In this document: positions 1 through 9,537 of the stretch, in pieces | Numbering within the stretch: position 1 is the stretch's first letter | How the letters are laid out: every line of letters begins with the position of its first letter | Source: Rubrobacter_D sp963840835 | GTDB taxonomy: Bacteria; Actinomycetota; Rubrobacteria; Rubrobacterales; Rubrobacteraceae | Assembly (NCBI GenBank): GCA_963840835.1 | Contig: CAWJAM010000005.1 | Coordinates: 124,001-188,000, forward strand | DNA: 64,000 bases | Reading direction: 5' to 3' | The notes under the pieces: generated by a model | What the model was told of the DNA's origin: nothing | What the model saw: the letters and a program-made list of their open reading frames with translations, nothing else | The model's database searches: none | Translations under genes and position numbers: made by a program

Positions 1-1070
<1,070 letters not shown>

Positions 1071-1118
1071 CGATGTTCCTTTCTCGTTCCTATATCCGTA
1101 TCAAGAGACAAAAGAGAG

Positions 1119-1192
1119 TAGCGGTGGCAGGACTCGAACCTGCGACACGCGGATTATGATTCCGCTGCTCTAACCGACTGAGCTACACCGCC
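1119..1192 (-). tRNA. tRNA-Met(CAT), elongator
   Basis: The cloverleaf has a GGCGGTG acceptor strand closed with a G1·U72 wobble, anticodon loop ATCATAA (anticodon CAT) and T-arm GCAGGTTCGAGTCCTGC. It lacks the C1 mismatch and triple-GC anticodon stem of the initiator found at 26,691. CCA is not encoded. An Ile2 (lysidine) identity cannot be formally excluded. Confidence 0.85.
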
Positions 1193-1229
1193 ACGCCTAT
1201 GTCGTAGACCGAGTATACCCCGGTCCCAG

Positions 1230-1302
1230 AGCCCCCGAGCGGACTTGAACCGCTGACCCCCTCCTTACCATGGAGGTGCTCTACCGGCTGAGCTACAGGG
1301 GC
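1230..1302 (-). tRNA. tRNA-Thr(GGT)
   Basis: Acceptor GCCCCTG pairs with CGGGGGC (one U·G pair), anticodon loop is ATGGTAA (anticodon GGT) and the T-arm loop is TTCAAGT. CCA is not encoded. It is third of four tandem tRNAs leading into tuf. Confidence 0.95.
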
Positions 1303-1314
1303 GTATTCTGTTCA

Positions 1315-1396
1315 TGGGGGCGGGAGGATTCGAACCTCCGTAGGCGAAGCCGGCAGATTTACAGTCTGCTCCCTTTGGCCGCTCGGGCACACCCCC
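1315..1396 (-). tRNA. tRNA-Tyr(GTA)
   Basis: This is a class II tRNA with a long variable arm (CGGCTTCGCCTACG region), anticodon loop CTGTAAA (anticodon GTA), acceptor GGGGGTG pairing with CGCCCCC, and discriminator A. CCA is not encoded. Confidence 0.96.
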
Positions 1397-1485
1397 GGCC
1401 ACGCTTCCACAGCACTCTGTGGAGCGCCCGAATATGGTAGCAAACACCACCGACTTTTCAACAGAGTAAACGAGCCTCGGATGAG

Positions 1486-1557
1486 AGCCCGGGAAGGGAT
1501 TCGAACCCCCGACCGGCCGCTTACAAGGCGGCTGCTCTACCTCTGAGCTACCCGGGC
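1486..1557 (-). tRNA. tRNA-Thr(TGT)
   Basis: Acceptor GCCCGGG pairs with CCCGGGC, anticodon loop is CTTGTAA (anticodon TGT) and T-loop TTCGAAT. It is the first gene of the tRNA-tuf transcription unit and abuts the repeat element upstream. Confidence 0.95.
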
Positions 1558-1906
1558 GCGGCGCCGCAGGCGCCGCGCCGCACGCTGGCTTCGCCAGCTT
1601 GTCAGCACGCTCCGGCCTGCGGCCTTCGCTTGTCAGCACGTTTCGGCCTGCGGCCTCCACTTTCAGCACGCTTCGGGCCTTGCGGCCCTCGCTGTCAGCT
1701 AAGAGCTCCTCGAGACCATCTTGCCGGCACGTACCGCACGTTCCAGAGATTGTAACAGCGCAAACCCCGTGCCGACATCGCCCCCGCTCTTTGCTGAAAG
1801 TGGAGCCCGTCAGGGCGTAGCGTGCTGACAAGGCGCGCAGCGCCGTGCTGACAAGCGGAGGCGAAGCCGGAGCGTGCTGACAAGCCTGCGTAGCAGGCGT
1901 GCGCCC
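1558..1906. repeat. Composite intergenic repeat element, copy 1 (inverted hairpin arrays around a core)
   Basis: About 350 bases without a gene. The left part (to about 1705) repeats TTGTCAGCACG with small GC hairpins such as GGCTTCGCC, GGCCTGCGGCC and GGGCCTTGCGGCCC between copies. The right part (from about 1800) carries the same units inverted (CGTGCTGACAA). Between them, 1723-1800 matches 40301-40377 closely, including GATTGTAACAGCGCAA. On the minus strand this core holds TACAAT (1754-1749), a possible -10 box reading toward the tRNA-Thr gene. No protein is supported here. Confidence 0.8.
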
Positions 1907-2395
1907 CTACGTCCCTCTCCTCCTTATCTCTTCTAACTTGAGCAGGGTCTCCAGCGAAAGACGGTCTGCTACGCGGGACTTTCGCGGGACGTTGGGGCTG
2001 CGAGTTACGGCGGGAAGTTCGTCGAGAAGGCTTGCGAACTCGCTGGGGGTGGCGCGGGTCGCGCCTCGGGCAAGGGCGGTGCGTTGCAGGGCGAAGTCGG
2101 CGGTGTAGACCGTGGCCGAGTCCCTGAAGGTGGAGAGGAGGCGTTCTATAACGTCGTCGGCGGACTCTCCTGGGGCGCTGTAGACGACACGCACGGCCCC
2201 GCCGGCGCGCATCTCGGACCGCCCGGGACCGGGGCCGCGGTGGGCGTCGAAGACGACGATCAGGGGTCTTCCGGTCCATCCCGCCGCCTTGAGGGCGTCG
2301 TTTATCAGGAGCTCGCGCGCGGCGTCGAGGCTGTCCGCCTCCCTGTAGCGGTCGAGGGCGCCGATGACGTTGTAGGCGTCGAGGATCAGGGCCAC
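1907..2395 (-). CDS. yacP: NYN-domain ribonuclease, YacP/Rae1-like
   Basis: This 162-residue protein belongs to the YacP family. The Bacillus member (Rae1) is a ribosome-associated endoribonuclease. The N-terminal LILDAYNVIG is the PIN-like NYN core strand with its acidic residue, and VYTADFALQR carries the later conserved aspartate. I chose the GTG at 2395, which overlaps the end of rlmB by 10 bases and starts just before the fold; an upstream extension to 2497 is only arginine-rich shadow sequence. The rlmB-yacP pairing is the same as in Bacillus. Nuclease activity is inferred from the family. Confidence 0.85.
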   Translation of the reverse strand: MALILDAYNVIGALDRYREADSLDAARELLINDALKAAGWTGRPLIVVFDAHRGPGPGRSEMRAGGAVRVVYSAPGESADDVIERLLSTFRDSATVYTADFALQRTALARGATRATPSEFASLLDELPAVTRSPNVPRKSRVADRLSLETLLKLEEIRRRGT

Positions 2396-3096
2396 CCGCG
2401 CCGCCTCCGCGCCTCGTAGAGCAAGACCGCCGCAGCGACAGAGACGTTTAGCGACCCGACGGCCCCGAGCATCGGTACGGAGACCGTCCCGTCGCACGCC
2501 TCGCGCACGAGCCGTCTGACGCCTCGCCCCTCGCTCCCGAATACGAGGCCAACGGGACCCGCAAGATCGAGGTCCGTGTACGGTATCCCGCCGGCCTCGG
2601 CGGCGTACACCCAGAGATCGGCGGCTTTCATCGTGTCGATGGCCCGCTTGAGGTTGGTCTCCCGCGCGACGCGTACGTGCTCGCTGGCCCCCGCGCTCGC
2701 CTTGACAGCGGACGCCGTTACGCCAGCGGCGCGGTCTTTCGGGACGACGACCCCGCTGGCCCCTGCGCCGTCGGCGGTGCGCAGGACGGCCCCGAGGTTG
2801 CGCGGGTCGGTGACGCCGTCGAGGAGGACGACCAGGGGATCGGGCAAAGAGAGGATCTCCTCCAACCCGGAGTAAGGATACGGCTCGACGCGGGCCACGA
2901 CACCCTGATGAACCCCGCCCCGCGCCAGCTCATCGACCCGCTGTCGGGAGACCCGCCGTACCTTCGCGCCTCGCCTGTTTGCGGCCTCCGCGACTTCCTC
3001 GTTCCCGCCAGCGTCGAGGACCTCGAAAACCTTCCGCCGCCCGCTCCACAGCGACTCGACCACGGGCCTGATGCCGTAGATGATCTCCTGCTTCAA
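2386..3096 (-). CDS. rlmB: 23S rRNA (guanosine-2'-O-)-methyltransferase, SpoU/TrmH family
   Basis: This 236-residue enzyme is predicted to methylate a 2'-O-ribose of 23S rRNA using S-adenosylmethionine. Residues 1-75 form the L30e-like substrate domain. The SpoU trefoil-knot motifs follow: DGVTDPRNLGAVLRTAD (motif I), LVFGSEGRGVRRL (motif II) and SVPMLGAVGSLNVSVAAAV (motif III). The TTG start at 3096 immediately follows the cysS stop codon (TAATTG), so translation is probably coupled. The exact target guanosine is not readable from sequence; G2251 is assumed from RlmB. Confidence 0.93.
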   Translation of the reverse strand: MKQEIIYGIRPVVESLWSGRRKVFEVLDAGGNEEVAEAANRRGAKVRRVSRQRVDELARGGVHQGVVARVEPYPYSGLEEILSLPDPLVVLLDGVTDPRNLGAVLRTADGAGASGVVVPKDRAAGVTASAVKASAGASEHVRVARETNLKRAIDTMKAADLWVYAAEAGGIPYTDLDLAGPVGLVFGSEGRGVRRLVREACDGTVSVPMLGAVGSLNVSVAAAVLLYEARRRRGWP

Positions 3097-4518
3097 TTAC
3101 CGGCGACGAAGGATCGGACCTTCGGACGTGTCCTCGGCGGCCCACCCCTCGGCGTGGAGCTCGTCGCGCAGCCGGTCGGCGGTGGCCCAGTCCTTCTCGC
3201 GCCGCGCCCTCTCCCTGGCGGCCATCTGTTGCAAGACCTCTTCCTCCGGCTTCTCGAAGTACCTGATCAGGACGCCTTCCACCTCCGTGGCCTGTTCCCG
3301 CGCCAGGTCGAAGCCGAAGATGGTCATAACTTCTTCGATGGCCCCGGCGAGCGAACCGAACTCACCAGCAGCCTCGGGGCGCGCCGAGATCTCACGCCCC
3401 GCCCGTCCGGCGACCTCGAAGAGCGCCGCGACAGCCTCTGGGGTGTTGAGGTCGTCCTCCATCGCCGCGTCGAACCGGTCCCTGAGTTCGGCGGCGAGAC
3501 CGTCGGAAAGCTCCGAAGACGAGGTAGGATCGCTGACCTGGGTGTACAGGTTCTGGAGTCGTTCGTAAGAGCGGCGCTTCTCTTCCAGGATCTCCTCTGA
3601 ATACTCTATGGGCTGCGAGTAATGGCTCTGCACCAGCCACATCCGAATGGCGTTAGGGCCGTGCAGGTCAACCGCCCTCTCGACGTCGAGAACGTTCCCG
3701 ACGGACTTGGCCATCTTGTTCGATCCCCCGAGCGTCACCATCCCGTGGTGCGCCCAGGCCCGGACGAACGTGAGGTCAGGATGGGCGGCGGCGCTCTGGG
3801 CGAGCTCGTTCTCGTGGTGCGGGAAGCGTATATCCGTGCCCCCGCCGTGGATGTCGGCCCCCTCCGGCAGGTGCTTGCTAACCATCGCGGAGCACTCGAT
3901 GTGCCAGCCGGGCCGTCCGGCACCCCAGGGGCTCTCCCAGGACGGCTCGCCCGGCTTGGAGGCCTTCCACAGCGCGAAGTCGAGCGGGCTCCTCTTGAAG
4001 CCCGTCTGGCCCTTCTCCGTCTCGCGCATCTCATCGGGGCGCTGGTGGCTCAGGGCGCCGTAGCGCGGAAAGCTCTCCACAGCGTAGTAGACGTCGCCGT
4101 TGGCTTCTTCCGGGGCGTAGGCGTGGCCCTTCTGTATGAGGTCTTCGATCAGGGAGATCATCTCGGGTATATGCTCCGTGGCCCGAGGCTCGATGTCGGG
4201 CATCCCGATGCCAAGCATCCGGAGTCGCTCATGGAAGGAGTCGGTGTAGCGGTCTACGACCTCCTGCCACGGGACGCCCTCCTCGTTGGCCTTGCCGATG
4301 ATCTTGTCCTCTATGTCGGTGATGTTCTGGACGAAGGTCACATCGTAACCCCGGCTCCTCAGGTACCTGACGACCACGTCCCAGAATAAGGGCGCCCGCG
4401 CGTTGCCGATGTGGATGTGGTCGTAGACAGTAGGACCGCAGACGTAGAGCCCAAGCCCCCCACTCTCGCCGACCTCGACCGTCCCTCCGCTCAGGCTGTC
4501 CTTTACGCGCAAGCTCAT
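3097..4518 (-). CDS. cysS: Cysteinyl-tRNA synthetase
   Basis: Charges tRNA-Cys with cysteine. This 473-residue class I synthetase shows the HIGH-type motif HIHIGNARAP, the zinc-site cysteine in LYVCGPTVYDH, zinc-site residues around ECSAM and HHENE, and the KMSKS-type loop KMAKSVGN. Length is normal for the family. The ATG at 4518 overlaps the gltX stop by four bases (ATGA). It is in the order gltX-cysS-rlmB-yacP known from Bacillus, but the cysE and mrnC genes that sit there in Bacillus are absent. Confidence 0.97.
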   Translation of the reverse strand: MSLRVKDSLSGGTVEVGESGGLGLYVCGPTVYDHIHIGNARAPLFWDVVVRYLRSRGYDVTFVQNITDIEDKIIGKANEEGVPWQEVVDRYTDSFHERLRMLGIGMPDIEPRATEHIPEMISLIEDLIQKGHAYAPEEANGDVYYAVESFPRYGALSHQRPDEMRETEKGQTGFKRSPLDFALWKASKPGEPSWESPWGAGRPGWHIECSAMVSKHLPEGADIHGGGTDIRFPHHENELAQSAAAHPDLTFVRAWAHHGMVTLGGSNKMAKSVGNVLDVERAVDLHGPNAIRMWLVQSHYSQPIEYSEEILEEKRRSYERLQNLYTQVSDPTSSSELSDGLAAELRDRFDAAMEDDLNTPEAVAALFEVAGRAGREISARPEAAGEFGSLAGAIEEVMTIFGFDLAREQATEVEGVLIRYFEKPEEEVLQQMAARERARREKDWATADRLRDELHAEGWAAEDTSEGPILRRR

Positions 4519-5807
4519 GACCCTAGTCTAGCTTCTCCGGCCCTGACTATCCGCTTTCGCGCCTCATCCGCGCCGAGTACCGCGAAGAGGTAAGCCATCT
4601 CGGGCCCCCTGTTCTTGCCCGTTAGCGCGAGCCTCAAGGGATGGAGGAGGTCACGGGTCTTGATCCCCTCCTCCTTCGCCCACGCGCGTAACTCGGCCAC
4701 AAAGCCACGCGCTTGCTCTACACTTTCGACCTCCCGTCGTTCCAGTTCGGCGGCGACGTGCGCGAAGACCCCGCCGCTGGAGTCGGGCAACTCGTCTGAG
4801 AAGGCAGACGGGTCAACCGGGCCGGTGATCCCGCGCAACAGGCGCGGCGCTTCGGAGAGCGTACGCATCTCGTCCCTGATGGCCTCGACCGCAGCAAGCT
4901 CCCGTCCACGCGGCAGCGGCTCGTCGAGGAAAGGTTCGAGACGCCGGCGAAGTTCCTCCGCTGGCAGGCGCCGGATGTGGCTGGCGTCGAAGAACAGCAG
5001 ACGGTCGGGGTCGAAGGTTGCGGGGCTCGACCCCAGGCGCGAAGGGTCCCAGAGACTCGAGATCTCACCGAGGTCAGAGAACTCCTCTTTGCCTTCTGGG
5101 TGGTTCCAGCCGAGCAGCGCGAGGTAGTTTACAAGCGCCTCGGGCAGGTACCCTTCGCTGCGGTATTCGGCGACGCTCGCGGCGCCGTGACGCTTGCTGA
5201 GCTTCTTGCCGTCGGGCCCGAGGATAACGCCGAGGTGTATGAACCGGGGCTCCGTCGCGCCGAGCGCTCTGTAGAGCAGGCCCTGGCGGGCCGTGTTGGA
5301 GAGGTGTTCTTCGCCCCGGATCACATGCGTAATTCCCATATCCGCGTCGTCGACGACCACGGCGAAGTTGTACGAAGGGGTGCCGTCGGACTTCAGGATC
5401 ACGAAGTCCTCAACGCCCCCGAAGGTGACCTCTCCCCTCAACTCGTCCGGGAAGCCGCCGCTACGCTCCTGAGGACGGAAGTACAGCGCGCGCCGTCCCG
5501 ACTCGTCCGTGCTCTCGTAGGTACGACCGGCCTCCGTGAGACGTGCGACGGCTCGTTCGTAGACCTCCTCGCGCTCGCTCTGGCGGTAAGGTCCCTCATC
5601 GAAAGACAATCCAAGCCAGGCGAGGTCTTCGAGTTGTGCCTGTTCGAACTCGGGTCTGCTCCGCTCCCTATCAGTGTCTTCGATCCGGAGGATCAGGGCC
5701 CCTCCAAGGTGCCTGGCGAAGAGGTAATTGAAGAGCGCGGTGCGGGCGGCTCCGAGGTGGAGCAGGCCCGTCGGGCTCGGGGCGAAGCGGACCCTGACCC
5801 CGCTCAA
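4515..5807 (-). CDS. gltX: Glutamyl-tRNA synthetase
   Basis: Charges tRNA-Glu. The 430-residue frame begins LSGVRVRFAPSPTGLLHLG, with HLGA as the HIGH motif, and carries KLSKRHGA near residues 202-209. I chose the TTG at 5807 because it overlaps the ispF stop as TTGA, has GGAG six bases upstream and sits directly before the fold; the open frame upstream is an ispF shadow. The protein is somewhat shorter than the 470-490 residues typical of GluRS. Whether it also charges tRNA-Gln cannot be told from the sequence. Confidence 0.95.
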   Translation of the reverse strand: MSGVRVRFAPSPTGLLHLGAARTALFNYLFARHLGGALILRIEDTDRERSRPEFEQAQLEDLAWLGLSFDEGPYRQSEREEVYERAVARLTEAGRTYESTDESGRRALYFRPQERSGGFPDELRGEVTFGGVEDFVILKSDGTPSYNFAVVVDDADMGITHVIRGEEHLSNTARQGLLYRALGATEPRFIHLGVILGPDGKKLSKRHGAASVAEYRSEGYLPEALVNYLALLGWNHPEGKEEFSDLGEISSLWDPSRLGSSPATFDPDRLLFFDASHIRRLPAEELRRRLEPFLDEPLPRGRELAAVEAIRDEMRTLSEAPRLLRGITGPVDPSAFSDELPDSSGGVFAHVAAELERREVESVEQARGFVAELRAWAKEEGIKTRDLLHPLRLALTGKNRGPEMAYLFAVLGADEARKRIVRAGEARLGS

Positions 5808-6292
5808 CGCCGCTCCAGCAGGCAGACGGCCTGGGCGGCTATGCCCTCGCCACGGCCCGTGAAGCCGAGAAGCTCGGTCGTGGTGCCGCGCACGCCAACC
5901 CGGGACTCCTCTGTTCCGAGGGCGGCGGCGAGGTTCTTGCGCATGTCCTGTCTGTGGTCCCGGATCTTGGGCTGCTCGCAGATGACGACGGCGTCGACGT
6001 TGGACACTTCCCACGACTCTCCGAGGAGCCCGCGGACCTCGCGCAACAACGCGATAGAGTCGGCGTTCTTGTAACGCTCATCGGTATCCGGGAAGTAGTG
6101 GCCGATGTCTTCGAGGCCAGCGGCCCCGAGCAGGGCGTCGGTTACGGCGTGGGCCAGCACGTCGGCATCCGAATGGCCGAGAAGACCCCTGTCGGAGGGG
6201 ATCTCGACCCCCCCGAGCACGAGCCTGCGGCCGTCCTCCGGCGCGGCGAAGGCATGGACGTCGACACCGAGCCCGACCCGCACTATGGCCAC
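5804..6292 (-). CDS. ispF: 2-C-methyl-D-erythritol 2,4-cyclodiphosphate synthase
   Basis: Fifth enzyme of the MEP isoprenoid pathway. The 162-residue protein has the zinc-binding DVHAF, the HSDADVL motif and HYFPDTDERYK, with EQPKI later, all as in IspF trimers. It overlaps the end of ispD by 10 bases and the gltX start by three. The ispD-ispF pairing is common in bacteria; isoprenoid precursors here would feed quinones and the C50 carotenoid cluster at 45 kb. Confidence 0.96.
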   Translation of the reverse strand: MAIVRVGLGVDVHAFAAPEDGRRLVLGGVEIPSDRGLLGHSDADVLAHAVTDALLGAAGLEDIGHYFPDTDERYKNADSIALLREVRGLLGESWEVSNVDAVVICEQPKIRDHRQDMRKNLAAALGTEESRVGVRGTTTELLGFTGRGEGIAAQAVCLLERR

Positions 6293-6999
6293 ACCTCTTG
6301 CTTAGCACCCTCTCGCGCGGCGAGAATGGCCTCGGCGAACACCAGGTCCTCCGGTGAGGTCAGCTTAATGTTGGTCTTCTCCCCTGCGACGACCCCGACC
6401 CGGCCACCCTCCTGCTCTACTAATGAGGCGTCGTCCGTGGCGGCGCGCAGATACTCTTCGGGCGAGTCGTGTAGACGACGTAGCGGGCCGAGGCGGAAGG
6501 CCTGGGGGGTCTGCACGGCGCACAGGTTCGACCTTTCGAGGGTCTCCGAAACGATGCCGTCCCTGGTGACCTTGATGGTATCCGAGACCGGAACCCCGGG
6601 GACGACGCCGTCAGGCCCGTTCTCTGCGCTTGCGGCCTCTACGACTCGCTTTATGAGGTCAGGCGTGAGGAGACAACGGGAACCGTCGTGTACCAGTACG
6701 ATAATCTCGGGATCCTCCGGCAGAAGCATCAGGCCGTTTCTGGTCGAGAGAGAGCGATACTCGCCGGGTTCGGCGCAGGCGGCGTACTTGGTGATCGAGG
6801 TCCGTTTCACGAGTTCTTCGATCCTTGGCCCGTCACCGACAGCGTAGATGCTGGCCACCTCGGGAGACTCCTCGAAAGCCCGCAGGGTGTAGCTTAGGGC
6901 GGGCACTCCGAGTAGCTCGATGAACTGCTTGGGACGACCCATCCTGCTGCCAGCCCCACCGGCTAGGACGAGCGCGATCGCTGATCTCCCACCCTCTAT
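6283..6999 (-). CDS. ispD: 2-C-methyl-D-erythritol 4-phosphate cytidylyltransferase, apparent ATA start
   Basis: Transfers CMP from CTP to MEP in the isoprenoid pathway. The essential nucleotide-binding loop reads ALVLAGGAGSRMGRPKQF, and its ATG (6942) falls inside that loop, so translation must begin upstream. Between the disA stop (TAG, 7032-7030) and this loop there is no ATG, GTG or TTG in frame. The best candidate is ATA at 6999, nine bases after GGAGGA, giving 238 residues, normal for IspD. ATC at 6978, or readthrough of the disA stop (which is in the same frame), are alternatives. The enzyme assignment is firm; the start is not. Confidence 0.9.
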   Translation of the reverse strand: MEGGRSAIALVLAGGAGSRMGRPKQFIELLGVPALSYTLRAFEESPEVASIYAVGDGPRIEELVKRTSITKYAACAEPGEYRSLSTRNGLMLLPEDPEIIVLVHDGSRCLLTPDLIKRVVEAASAENGPDGVVPGVPVSDTIKVTRDGIVSETLERSNLCAVQTPQAFRLGPLRRLHDSPEEYLRAATDDASLVEQEGGRVGVVAGEKTNIKLTSPEDLVFAEAILAAREGAKQEVWP

Positions 7000-7029
7000 C
7001 TCGGGCCGTCCTCCGGAGCCCCCACGCCC

Positions 7030-8115
7030 CTACGAAACCTCGCCCGTGGTCTCCAGGCTGCGCTGGCGTTCGAGGCCGCGCTGGATGGCGCGGGCGCGTG
7101 CCTGGCCGACCCCCTCTACTTCGTCGAGCTCTTCCTCCGTCGCGTCGAGCAGGCCTTTCAGCGAGCCAAACTCCCTGATAAGGCTCTCGGCCACCCGGCG
7201 CGGCAGGCGAGGCACCCGCTCGAGCTGGCGGTACCCCCTTGGCTTGATAAAGAAGTCCTCCAGAGGCTCCGCCGGGCTGTAGCCGAGGGCCCGCGCGATC
7301 TGGACCTGCTCCGAGAGCTGCTCGGCGGAGAAGGTCCTGAGTTCGTCCCTGACCGACTCGTAATTTGCCTCTTCGGCCACGTAGTCGCGGAGCAGGGCCT
7401 CGTATTGCTCGGGGACGCCGTGGGAGGCCTGCTCCAGCTGCATCTCGACCAGCCGGCCCTCGCTACCAAGCTCCCTCACATAAGCCTGTACCTCCTCGGC
7501 GATCCTGACCGAGTACTCGAAGGTGACGACGGCGTTGACGACCTCCCTGAGCGTCACCGCCCCGTCGTACTCGTGCACGGTCAGCCCCCGCGCCTCCTCG
7601 CGCAGCCGCAGGGTGAACTTCTCCAACGTCGCGATGGCCGAGTTCGCCTTCGACAGGACGACCCCGATGTCCTCGAGGACGTGCAACCCGTAGGAGCCCT
7701 GGTACAGGCTCACCACCCTCCTCCGCTCGGAGACGGCTACGACGAGGCTTCCCGTCTGCTGGGCGGTGCGATCAGCGGCCACGTGGCGCATCCCCGTCTC
7801 GGCCGACTCCAAGCTGGAGTCAGGGCTCAGGTGAACGTTTGCGTAGTGGATGACCGACATGTTCTTGGAAACGACGATCGCGCCGTCCATCTTCGCCAGC
7901 TCGTAGAGGCGCATGGGCGCGAACTCGAGCTCGACCCTCATCCCGCCCGAGATGATACCGAGGCCCTCCAGTCTCTCCGGGTTGTCGACCACGATCAGGG
8001 CCCCGTTTTGCGCCCTTATGATGTTCTCAATGGCCACCCTGAGATCCGTGCCAGGGGCCACGAGCTCGAGGGCCCTGGTCAACTCCGAGGGCAATTGTCG
8101 CCTTGGAGGACTCAT
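7030..8115 (-). CDS. disA: DNA integrity scanning protein, diadenylate cyclase
   Basis: Makes cyclic di-AMP from two ATP and scans DNA for damage. The 361-residue protein has the DAC catalytic motifs KMDGAIVVS (DGA) and GMRHVAADR (RHR-type), a coiled middle domain, and a C-terminal helix-hairpin-helix DNA-binding region around LDEVEGVGQARARAIQ. The start overlaps the radA stop by four bases, so the two are translationally coupled, as in Bacillus. No ydaO-type c-di-AMP riboswitch was recognised in the window. Confidence 0.96.
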   Translation of the reverse strand: MSPPRRQLPSELTRALELVAPGTDLRVAIENIIRAQNGALIVVDNPERLEGLGIISGGMRVELEFAPMRLYELAKMDGAIVVSKNMSVIHYANVHLSPDSSLESAETGMRHVAADRTAQQTGSLVVAVSERRRVVSLYQGSYGLHVLEDIGVVLSKANSAIATLEKFTLRLREEARGLTVHEYDGAVTLREVVNAVVTFEYSVRIAEEVQAYVRELGSEGRLVEMQLEQASHGVPEQYEALLRDYVAEEANYESVRDELRTFSAEQLSEQVQIARALGYSPAEPLEDFFIKPRGYRQLERVPRLPRRVAESLIREFGSLKGLLDATEEELDEVEGVGQARARAIQRGLERQRSLETTGEVS

Positions 8116-9500
8116 AAGAGCGCCACCGCCACGGCCTCCTCCAGCGTACCGACCTCCAAAACGCTCGCTTCCCTATCGGCCCTGCCGTTGGCCCTCTCCG
8201 AACCGTCTCGCGTTCCCTCCGGCCTGATTATACGGCCGAAGCCCATCTTGGCCATCTCTGTGGTCCGGCGCGGCGCCCCCGAGACGTAGCGCAAATCCCC
8301 CGTCAGCCCGACCTCGCCGAAACACGCGGTGCCCTTGCCGACGGGTTTGTCCCGCAGCGCAGAGGCGATGGCCAACGCTACCCCGAGATCCGCAGCGGGC
8401 TCCTCGACCCTTACCCCGCCGGTGACGTTGACGTAAACGTCCTGATCGTGCAACGCGAGCCCGGCCCTCCTGCTGAGGACCGCACACAGCATGTTGACCC
8501 TGCCCGTGTCCACCCCGTTGGCGATGCGCCGCGGGTTGGCAAGCGGACTCGGGGTGACCAGGCTCTCTATCTCGACCAGCATCGGCCGCGTCCCCTCCAA
8601 CAGACAGACCGTCACGACCCCAGGCGGCACTTCCTCCTCCCTCCTGGAGAGGAAGAACGCCGAAGGATCCTCGACCTCGACCATCCCGCTGTCCGTCATC
8701 TCGAAGACCCCAACCTCGTTCGTCGACCCGAAGCGGTTCTTGAGCGCCCGCAATATCCGAAAAGACTGGTACCTATCGCCTTCGAACTGGAGCACCGTAT
8801 CCACCATGTGTTCCAGTACGCGGGGGCCCGCTATGGAGCCTTCCTTCGTGACGTGCCCGACGAGGACCATGGCTATCCCCTCGCTCTTGGCGAGCCGCAT
8901 GAGCCTCGCCGCGCACTCACGCACCTGCCCGACGCCGCCGGGCGCCCCCGAGAGCTCGGGCGAATAGAGAGTCTGGATCGAATCCACCACCACGATCTTC
9001 GGACGCTCCTCCAGAATCGTCGCCTCGATGACGTCCACATCAGTCTCCGAGAGCACCCTGAAGCCCCGTCCCTCTACCCCGAGCCTACGGGCGCTCAGGG
9101 CCACCTGCCGCGGCGACTCTTCCCCCGAAACCATCAGGCAACCTTCACCAAGATGTCCCATCACCTGCAAGAGGAGCGTGCTCTTCCCGACGCCGGGCTC
9201 TCCCCCGACGAGCACCATCGAGCCTGGGACGATACCGCCTCCCAAGACCCGGTTAAGCTCCCCGACGCCAGTGCCCATCCTGCCCCCGCCCTCGACGACG
9301 GGAACCTCGCTCAGGGCCAGAGTCCTCCCCGCGGCCCTACCCTTCTGCCGCGTCGCCCGCTCCGCGAAGCCGACGACCTTCTTCGCCTCGCGCACCTCCT
9401 CCACAAAGGAGCTCCACTCCCCGCAATCAGGGCAACGCCCCAGCCACTTCGGCGCCTGGTGCCCGCAGTTCGAACAAACGTATAGTGTCTTCGTAGCCAC
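8112..9500 (-). CDS. radA: DNA repair protein RadA
   Basis: RecA-like branch-migration ATPase in recombinational repair. The 462-residue protein has a four-cysteine zinc finger (C9, C12, C23, C26), Walker A GGEPGVGKST near residue 98, the RadA-specific KNRFG motif, and a C-terminal Lon-protease-like domain. The start is GTG at 9500; no ribosome binding site precedes it, but TACAAT lies exactly six bases upstream, suggesting a leaderless mRNA. It heads the radA-disA-ispD-ispF-gltX-cysS-rlmB-yacP run. Confidence 0.96.
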   Translation of the reverse strand: MATKTLYVCSNCGHQAPKWLGRCPDCGEWSSFVEEVREAKKVVGFAERATRQKGRAAGRTLALSEVPVVEGGGRMGTGVGELNRVLGGGIVPGSMVLVGGEPGVGKSTLLLQVMGHLGEGCLMVSGEESPRQVALSARRLGVEGRGFRVLSETDVDVIEATILEERPKIVVVDSIQTLYSPELSGAPGGVGQVRECAARLMRLAKSEGIAMVLVGHVTKEGSIAGPRVLEHMVDTVLQFEGDRYQSFRILRALKNRFGSTNEVGVFEMTDSGMVEVEDPSAFFLSRREEEVPPGVVTVCLLEGTRPMLVEIESLVTPSPLANPRRIANGVDTGRVNMLCAVLSRRAGLALHDQDVYVNVTGGVRVEEPAADLGVALAIASALRDKPVGKGTACFGEVGLTGDLRYVSGAPRRTTEMAKMGFGRIIRPEGTRDGSERANGRADREASVLEVGTLEEAVAVALL

Positions 9501-9506
9501 GATTCG

Positions 9507-9537
9507 ATTGTACTGGATCGGCGAAAAAGTACAGCAA
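9507..9537 (-). promoter_or_regulatory. radA promoter, predicted leaderless
   Basis: TACAAT (9512-9507) is followed by six bases (CGAATC) and then the GTG start. TTGCTG at 9537-9532 is a possible -35 box with a long 19-base spacer. The rest of the gap to 9834 shows only the promoter listed next and no other feature. Confidence 0.55.

Noticed and set aside
1265..1831. 188-residue minus-strand frame across the tRNA genes
   Set aside because: It runs through three tRNA genes and repeat DNA; the residues are just the translation of tRNA sequence.
1558..1906. Hairpin arrays as a CRISPR array
   Set aside because: Repeat units are short (about 11 bases) and unevenly spaced, the spacers are self-complementary rather than unique, units occur in both orientations, and no cas genes are present.
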